Shown: piece by piece, positions 28,871-34,283 of the stretch
Layout of the letters: the number at the start of each line of letters is the position of its first letter
Position numbering within the stretch: the stretch's first letter is position 1
The notes under the pieces: model-generated
Seen by the model: the letters and a program-made list of their open reading frames with translations, nothing else
What the model was told of the DNA's origin: nothing
Databases searched by the model: none
Program-made: the position numbers and the translations under genes
Assembly (NCBI GenBank): GCA_002284615.2
Contig: MU069633.1
Location: 246,555-280,837 of the forward strand
Direction: 5' to 3'
Source of the DNA: Dunaliella salina
Lineage: Eukaryota > Chlorophyta > Chlorophyceae > Chlamydomonadales > Dunaliellaceae
Length of the DNA stretch: 34,283 nt

Positions 28871-29024
28871 TTTTTTTTTTCTGGCCCTCTCCTCCCTCTC
28901 TCCACCCTCTTCCTCATGTGGCTCCTTACCAGCCTACCATCTTCCAACCTTTCGATATGTTTTCTTTTATTAATCAGGGCAAAGACAAACTTTGTCCTTC
29001 TTTCATATGAGCAGCCTTCTGTTT

Positions 29025-29035
29025 TCAAGAACAGA
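29025..29035. repeat. 11-base target duplication of D4, left
   Basis: TCAAGAACAGA is repeated exactly at 29483-29493. Confidence 0.8.
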
Positions 29036-29482
29036 AAAGAAAACTACGTAGGCAGAGAAACTCTCCCTACATCAATTAAGGAGAAGGTGACACATTGGCT
29101 CAAAAAAAGAGCCGTGTGCCCCCTTCACCACAAGGTATGAAAAAGAGAATGCTAATGTGGGTCTGGAGGGTTACTAGAAGCACCTGGCTCTAGAGCCTGG
29201 CTGTGGGAAGTATTCTTATTTTCAATAGCGCGGCGGATGGTGACTAGTTTGTGGGCATATTGAACAGAATGGGCATGAAGTTGTTGAGCAAGCTTTGTGG
29301 CACGGTGTTGATCCAATCCTAGATGTATGAGTTGCTTCAGGGTATGCTCAGTGTAAATAGTTCCACCTACACCCAGGAGAATAGGGTGAATTGTAACAGC
29401 TTTAGCGTTAATAAGTTTACGAAGGTCTGCATGCTGCTGCTTTGCTGCGTTCAACTGATGCTCTGGCCTTGTGTCTTCACAG
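29036..29482 (-). mobile_element. RLE-LINE D4, clean 5'-truncated insertion
   Basis: This 447-base copy lies between exact 11-base duplications. It starts inside the ExK block (CEDTRPEHQL), continues NAAKQQHADLRKLINAKAV, TIHPILLGVGGTIYTEHTL and LGLDQHRATKLAQQLHAHSV, and ends SSNPPDPH with its stop at 29152-29154. The 3' UTR hairpin GTAGGGAGAG TTT CTCTGCCTAC lies at 29052-29074. The frame is open throughout, so the insertion is fairly young. Confidence 0.8.
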
Positions 29483-29533
29483 TCAAGAACAGATTAGCTA
29501 TCAGTCGTTTTGATTGGAGGCCTTCTTTCCGTG

Positions 29534-29583
29534 TAATGTGCAACATGTTTCTGTGTTGTAATGTGCAACATGTTTCTGTGCAT
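29534..29583. repeat. 25-base tandem repeat, two units
   Basis: The unit GTAATGTGCAACATGTTTCT (plus five bases) occurs twice in a row, just before LINE E2. Confidence 0.8.
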
Positions 29584-29589
29584 GTGTGC

Positions 29590-31955
29590 AAGCCCGGGGG
29601 ATGTGGTTTCAGGTTGTCCATGAAGTGGCAGCCTGAGCTCGCCGAGGTTTATGCGGAAGCACTTGTAGGGAACACTGAAATGCAAGCACAGTTTGAACAA
29701 GCCATTACAAAGGAGGACCCGGTGTCTGCCTGTGAGACGGCCTGTTTTTGCTTGCGGTCCATGATCGCACAAGCTGCTGGGGACGCAGGCATGGCTGGGC
29801 TAGCCAGCGTGTGTGGACCTGACGTGCCAGCCAGAGGGGTGCTCACAGCCCTCCCTGGTTTGATGCAGCTTGTAAAGAGAAGCGTCGTGTGTTTATGGAG
29901 GCCCTTCGAACGGGTGAACCTTTGCATGCGCGTGAGTTTGTGCGTAGGCAGTACAAGATCCAAGTTCGTTGGTCAAAGCGTGTGTACATGCGGAAAAGAG
30001 AGATGTGTTTCTAGGGAGGCTCTAGAGTAAAGACCCTGTAGTGCATGCAATGCTGAGGCGGTCTAAGTGCTCTCAAACCACACCTTTGGCACAATCTGTA
30101 TGGGATAAGTACTCAAAGGAGCACTTTTGGTCTCGTGAGGCGGCTCAGTTGGTTCGTGGGGGTATGGCTGTACCTGCGAGAGATACGGCTGTTCCTTTGG
30201 GTCGTGGGCGTAATGTTGAGGCTCTTCTAAGACAGAGTACACAAAATAATTAGATGCCTGAGCCGGATGCAGTTGCTGTGCCTTCTGAGCAGGCGATACA
30301 AGGGTTGGCCAACCATGGTAGCTGCGCAGAATGGGAAGATGAATGGCCGTGCCTCTCCTGGGTTTGACTGTGTGGCTGCACCTTTTATCAAATATGCTAC
30401 TGTGGTGTGCCCACGGATCATTGGCCGGGGCACTGAGCGGGTGAATGTGCTGGTGCCATGTATTGCACGGCTTTTCAAACTGTTATATGACAAGGCTTGC
30501 ATTCCGGAAAGTTGGAAATAGGCCAAGCTGACCCCTTTGTACAAAAGGAACCTTTCCTTGAACCTAACAGCTATCGCATGTTGGCTGTCAGTGGAACAAT
30601 GTACCACTTGTACGCAAATGTGATTCGTTCTCTTGTCACGGACTGGTGCGTAGCCTCAAACAAGATCCCAGACACACAGTTTGGCTTCTACCCTGGAAGG
30701 AACACCCTCCAGCCCATGTACATTTTAAGGCATCTACAGCATGCTGCAAGCACAATAAAGCCTGGGCGATCTAATCGGCTGCACACTGCGTTCATTGACT
30801 TTAGGCAAGCATACGACACTACCCCTAGGCAGGCACTCTGGCAACACCTGCGACGCACATGCATGCCCACTCCTTTTTGGTCCATCATTAAGAATATGTA
30901 TGATGCTGATGAGTATATTTTGAAGGATGGAGAGAATAGAGTCATATGTTCCTCTGTGGCTTGGGAAGACTTATGTGGTTCCTGCTGGAATGTATGCAGG
31001 CCAAGTGCGGGGTACTAAGTACATTCAAGCAGGCAATGAGTTTGCGAGTGATCTACAAGTGCGTCACATGAGTTTTTTGAAGAGCACGTTGGGTATTAAG
31101 CGTACCACAACAAACTGGGCTGTTCTGAGGGAATGTGGCCTTGAGCCGCTCCAGTTTTACTGGTTCGGGTCTGTTTTTAAAGTGTAGAATACATGCTGAG
31201 ATCCAACAGCGAGACATTGAGATGAGTGCTGAAATAAATCTGAACATTCACTCACGTGAGCCTTCCTGCTGGACTGCTCAAGTTCTAGATGCTTTCCAAG
31301 GTCTCTGGCGTTGTGATTCCTTTGTGCAAGCTGTGCGGCAAGGCACTCCAATTCATATTCAAGAGTTCACTGATGACCTCCGGCACAGGCTGCGGGCAGT
31401 TTGGAGAGATGTTGAGGGTGTGAATCCGCGAGAAACTTGCAACAAACTGGCTGCTTCTCAATCTAGTTTTGCAGTGCCTTTTGATCACAAAGAGCGTGTC
31501 CCGGCCCGCTTACAAAGACACATGCATTTGGATCCGTCTCAACATGTTGTCAGGAATGTCAGCTGTTTCCGCCTTAGGGCTCACAAACTGAAGGTAGAGA
31601 CAGCGACTTGGGATGCTCGAAACTCTCTCATGTGTGACCGCTGCTCTTATGACGAGATTCAGGATGAAGCTCATGCCCTTTTGGTGTGCAGAGCCGCAGA
31701 TGTTTGTACTTTGAGGAGAAAGTATGCTTCCTTGTTCAGCTGCTTCTCGGCTAATTTTTCGCTGGAACAACTTTATTTACACCAAGTCAGTATCCAGGCC
31801 GTACATGATTTCCTCTTGCAACACAACAACAAGCTTTGTTTATTTATTTATTTCTGAGCTTATGGGCATTATGATGGCTGGCGAGGACCAGTCACAGGCC
31901 GATCAGCCGAACACTCTGGCTGAAGGTCCCCCATTGTAAATCTATATCTAAATCT
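29590..31955 (+). mobile_element. LINE E2, APE-type-like non-LTR retrotransposon, broken
   Basis: It starts in the linker that usually lies between endonuclease and RT in such LINEs (KWQPELAEVYAEAL, then PWFDAACKEKRRVFMEALR). The RT fingers follow: NGRASPGFDCVAAPFIKYA, then PNSYRMLAVSGTMYHLYANV, PDTQFGFYPGRNTLQ and motif A, AFIDFRQAYDTTPR (30788-30829). A deletion near 30940 removes motif B and the YADD, and sequence resumes with VVPAGMYAGQVRGTKYI. The C-terminal domain (31190-31860) includes a CCHC knuckle CDRCSYDEIQDEAHALLVC (31633-31689). The end is QPNTLAEGPPL with TAA in the terminal repeat (31937-31939). Several frameshifts are present. No endonuclease domain is visible upstream. Confidence 0.75.
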
Positions 31956-32194
31956 TTCTGTGAATCAACCTTTTGCATCATCAAGCTGTTTGGCTCAACT
32001 CTTGCTTGCTCATGTCCCATGTTCTCCAGTCACTGACTAGGTACAGCATACCCCAGATATTCGCCTTTTTCATTTGTTGCTGGCCGGAGAATGCTGGCCG
32101 AGAGTTATTTTCACCTGGTGAGAGTAACTCCGCAAGTTTGGGTTGGCTAGTTTGACCACAACACAAACCACCATTAAACACTGTGAACCAATGT
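31956..32194. other. Unassigned spacer
   Basis: A CTGGCCG...CGGCCAG-like inverted repeat lies at 32082-32101. I see no coding sequence. Confidence 0.3.
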
Positions 32195-32440
32195 TACTGG
32201 GGATCTGGAGGGCTGCTAGAGTGTGTCCAGGTTGTTCCTTCCAGATGCACTGCACTATTGAAAACAAAAATCCTCTCACAGCCAATTGTCAGAGCCAGGG
32301 ACTTCCAACACTCCTCCAGGTCCCCATTCCCTTCCAGTCCTTTACCAGGGGACTCACTGATCTTTGGAAACCAATGCGTCTCCTTCTCTTTAATTGATGT
32401 AGGGAGAGTTCCCTCTGCTTATGCAGTTGCTCCTTTGCCT
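32195..32440 (+). mobile_element. RLE-LINE D6, decayed 3' end
   Basis: IENKNPLTANCQSQG (about 32260) and the D-type 3' UTR (TTTAATTGATGTAGGGAGAG at 32388) identify it. The first 40 bases read on the minus strand as SSPPDPQ and a stop, so a small inverted RLE-LINE scrap lies at its 5' edge. Confidence 0.5.
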
Positions 32441-33010
32441 TTTTTCCTTGCTGCAGAAGAACATGCTCTGGAACCTGGGTGAGAAAGGGAGTTATGACCC
32501 ATACAGGGAGCCTGGAAGTAACGAACGAGCAGATCAGTTCTCTCCGTTTTAGCATGCCTCTCTGTTCTATGGTCCCCTCTCTTCACTGCACTTCATCTTT
32601 TCAGATGGCCCCTTACTTGCCTGCCAATCACCATGCGCAGTCTTACCGCATGCGTTCCTTCATGAAACAAAACAACAAGCTAGATAATCTTCTTCACAAC
32701 TCTAACCTTTTTAACAAAAAGGATAGCAGTCAGTCCTGTACCTGTAATCTATAACCTGTCAGGAGGGTTGAAAAAAAAAATGCGGACGTCATCAGAAAAA
32801 GTTGGGCTGGAGGCCCAGAATGACCACCCACCCCCCTTCCCCCCCCAAAGCTTGCCCCCCACCCCACAATAAGGGTACCAATCTGCTCCTTTCAAGCCGC
32901 TGCCAGTAGCCAAGCAACAAGGCCCTCAGTAGCACAGCACAGCGGCGGGTTTGGCTCTAAAGAGAGTTTCCGGGGGTTCGCGCTCGGGAAGTTTCTCACC
33001 ATGCACGGAC
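32441..33010. other. Intergenic, nothing firmly recognised
   Basis: A possible acceptor (TTTTCAG, 32599-32605) precedes an open frame of 49 codons ending at 32754, but no partner exon is visible. C-rich runs lie at 32827-32872. Confidence 0.3.
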
Positions 33011-33016
33011 ACCTTT

Positions 33017-33297
33017 TCAAATATAGAAGCCCTCTGCAACCTCACAAGCGCCACAGCAAATGTAACACTTGACCCCGGTAACATCTCGTGCACTTATAAT
33101 CTTATAGGAATACTTTCGAATATTTAAATGAAGCATTGAATATAATGCAAGGGCATCCTCGATGTGAGCCCGGATGCAGCGAGAGCAGCTAAGAATCAGC
33201 AAGGCCGAAAGGACAGTGTTCCTAGCATCAGGACGCATAGTCATATAGCCAAGGGACTTGTGTCCTTGAGGCACTTGCACACTAGGAAGATGAAAGC
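33017..33297 (-). other. Candidate exon, Cys-rich peptide, unproven
   Basis: On the minus strand the frame down to the TGA at 33017-33019 encodes about 90 residues. It contains SLGYMTMRPDARNTVLSALL, LSCSRCIRAHIEDALALYSML and VKCYICCGACEVAEG. A pyrimidine stretch with TCCTAG lies just upstream at about 33282-33290 and could be a splice acceptor. The peptide has an amphipathic helix and five Cys in the last third. It matches no mobile element in the window. Codon use looks ordinary, but no second exon or homologue is visible, so it may be chance. Confidence 0.25.
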
Positions 33298-33695
33298 ATG
33301 AACACTTACTGAGGCACTTGGAGACTCAGAATACAAATTTTTCATGGGCTGCAAAGAAGCTTCAGCGGCTTGTCATCCTCTTGTTTTTTAAATAGCTATC
33401 GATTTGCATACTCATCACAATCAAACATTGAGTTGGAGCAGAGTTATTGGGCAAAAACTGGTGAACTGACGCCCATGCAAACCTGCCCTTCCAGGCACCC
33501 ACAACTGGCTTGCAAGTCCATAAACTGCCCTTCTGACTTCACCATGCAAGGATGTATTATACGTTGTCACTGTCATAGAAGTTTGGATTTGTTTGCTGCA
33601 TGTATGCCTTCACACCCCCAGCAACCTATGCCCATGCGCATGTGGCACTGACTCTGATCCATGCACAGAGACTCCTGCTCTTACCCAATTTCCTT
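33298..33695. other. Intergenic, nothing recognised
   Basis: The 93-residue plus frame (33370-33651) has no domain and low complexity for a real protein. I call nothing here. Confidence 0.3.
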
Positions 33696-33957
33696 AAAGA
33701 GGGTGCCAATTGACGGTTCTGAAGCTCAGGAAGCCTCAGAAATATTTAAAACATCGAGAAAATGGCTCAGAACAATCCTGGAGGGGGGGTCCCAAAAAGT
33801 CGAAACCCCCCTGAGGGACCACCCACCAACGACCCTCTCCGCATTGGACTCATACATATACCTTTCGAATCCTCTCGATCTCAGGATTCCGAATATACAG
33901 TTCTTATGTGGTTTTGGTGATGATGTCCAAAAGTTATAATTCCTACACCCTCCTGAA
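33696..33957 (+). repeat. Unclassified repeat G, copy 2
   Basis: It is a direct homologue of 21770-22068, with the same end sequences (AGAGGGTGCCAAT and CCTACACCCTCCTGA). It contains an extra short duplication-like stretch (33811-33832). Confidence 0.6.
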
Positions 33958-33959
33958 CC

Positions 33960-34060
33960 TGTAGTAAAAAATTTGTGGGCATACTCAACAGAGCGGGCAT
34001 GAAATTTATGAGCAAACTTTATAGCACCCTGCTGCTGATTCAGCTCAACATTTGGTGTTG
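33960..34060 (-). mobile_element. RLE-LINE fragment, D-like (D8)
   Basis: The minus strand reads AIKFAHKFHARSVEYAHKF, matching ATKLAQQLHAHSVQYAHKL of D4. Both ends are cut. Confidence 0.5.
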
Positions 34061-34119
34061 GCTAATCCAGCACTGGTGGTGGCTATTCCAGTACTGTTGT
34101 AGACAACACAGTTTTTGAT

Positions 34120-34230
34120 TTCTGTGAGAAGGCAGTAAACTCTTGCCCCAACTTCTTACCAGTGATTCTGGGTATCTTGTCGTTGTAAGCCCAGGTCTTC
34201 CAGTCCTCAGGGACTTTGAGTGCAAGGTTC
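34120..34230 (-). pseudogene. RNase H N-terminal fragment
   Basis: LKVPEDWKTWAYNDKIPRIT on the minus strand matches the start of the RLE-LINE RNase H domain (compare 11915-11984). The Asp-Gly pair is altered (YNDK), so the fragment is decayed. Confidence 0.5.
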
Positions 34231-34246
34231 GGGCCAGCTGTGAGGG

Positions 34247-34248
<2 letters not shown>

Positions 34249-34283
<35 letters not shown>
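34249..34283. repeat. AC dinucleotide microsatellite at window end
   Basis: This AC run reaches the last base of the window. Confidence 0.95.

Overview
This is a piece of a eukaryotic nuclear genome, not a prokaryotic one. Genes have GT-AG introns of about 230-640 bases. There is no operon structure, and there are CAG and CA microsatellites, an assembly gap (16412-17232) and scattered ambiguous bases. The mobile elements are non-LTR retrotransposons (LINEs) with a restriction-like endonuclease (RLE), a domain combination I know best from green algae and other protists. A microalga is a reasonable guess, but nothing here fixes the taxon.

Host genes. One four-exon gene is present twice in the same orientation, 16.75 kb apart (508-2120 and 17258-18827). 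It encodes a 142-residue protein with a possible N-myristoylation start, a polyglutamine tract, one membrane segment and a charged tail. The splice phases fit in both copies. Of ten exonic differences, eight are synonymous, one exchanges stop codons and one is Ile/Val. I do not recognise the family. One other weak candidate exon lies at 33017-33297 (minus).

Mobile elements. Most of the rest is a nested graveyard of retrotransposons. (1) Four related RLE-LINE families, here called A, B, C and D, have 3' parts that encode RNase H, a CCHC zinc knuckle and a PD-(D/E)XK endonuclease. They usually end in a Pro-Pro-Asp-Pro-His C-terminus, followed by a short 3' UTR with a hairpin and a pyrimidine tail. 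Copy A1 (9285-11915, minus) also has a possible methyltransferase-like domain upstream of RNase H. (2) A separate LINE family E has a classical reverse transcriptase (YADD at 24378), a C-terminal CCHC knuckle and a TTGTAAACC-type terminal repeat that contains its own stop codon. (3) A tRNA-derived SINE (23713-23864) shares the hairpin tail of the RLE LINEs. (4) Two copies of a Mutator-like MITE have 9-base target duplications. (5) An ORF1-only half-LINE (3403-4884) sits between 26-base duplications.

Relations between elements. Target-site duplications show the order of several insertions. LINE E1 (24099-27550) was hit by RLE-LINE A2 (25057-26233) and by a MITE (26639-27277). RLE-LINE D1 (5810-7265) was hit by a truncated E. 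RLE-LINE B1 was hit by a SINE fragment. The shared 3' hairpin suggests that RLE-LINE reverse transcriptases mobilised the SINE. All LINE reading frames seen are broken or truncated, so no copy in the window looks autonomous.
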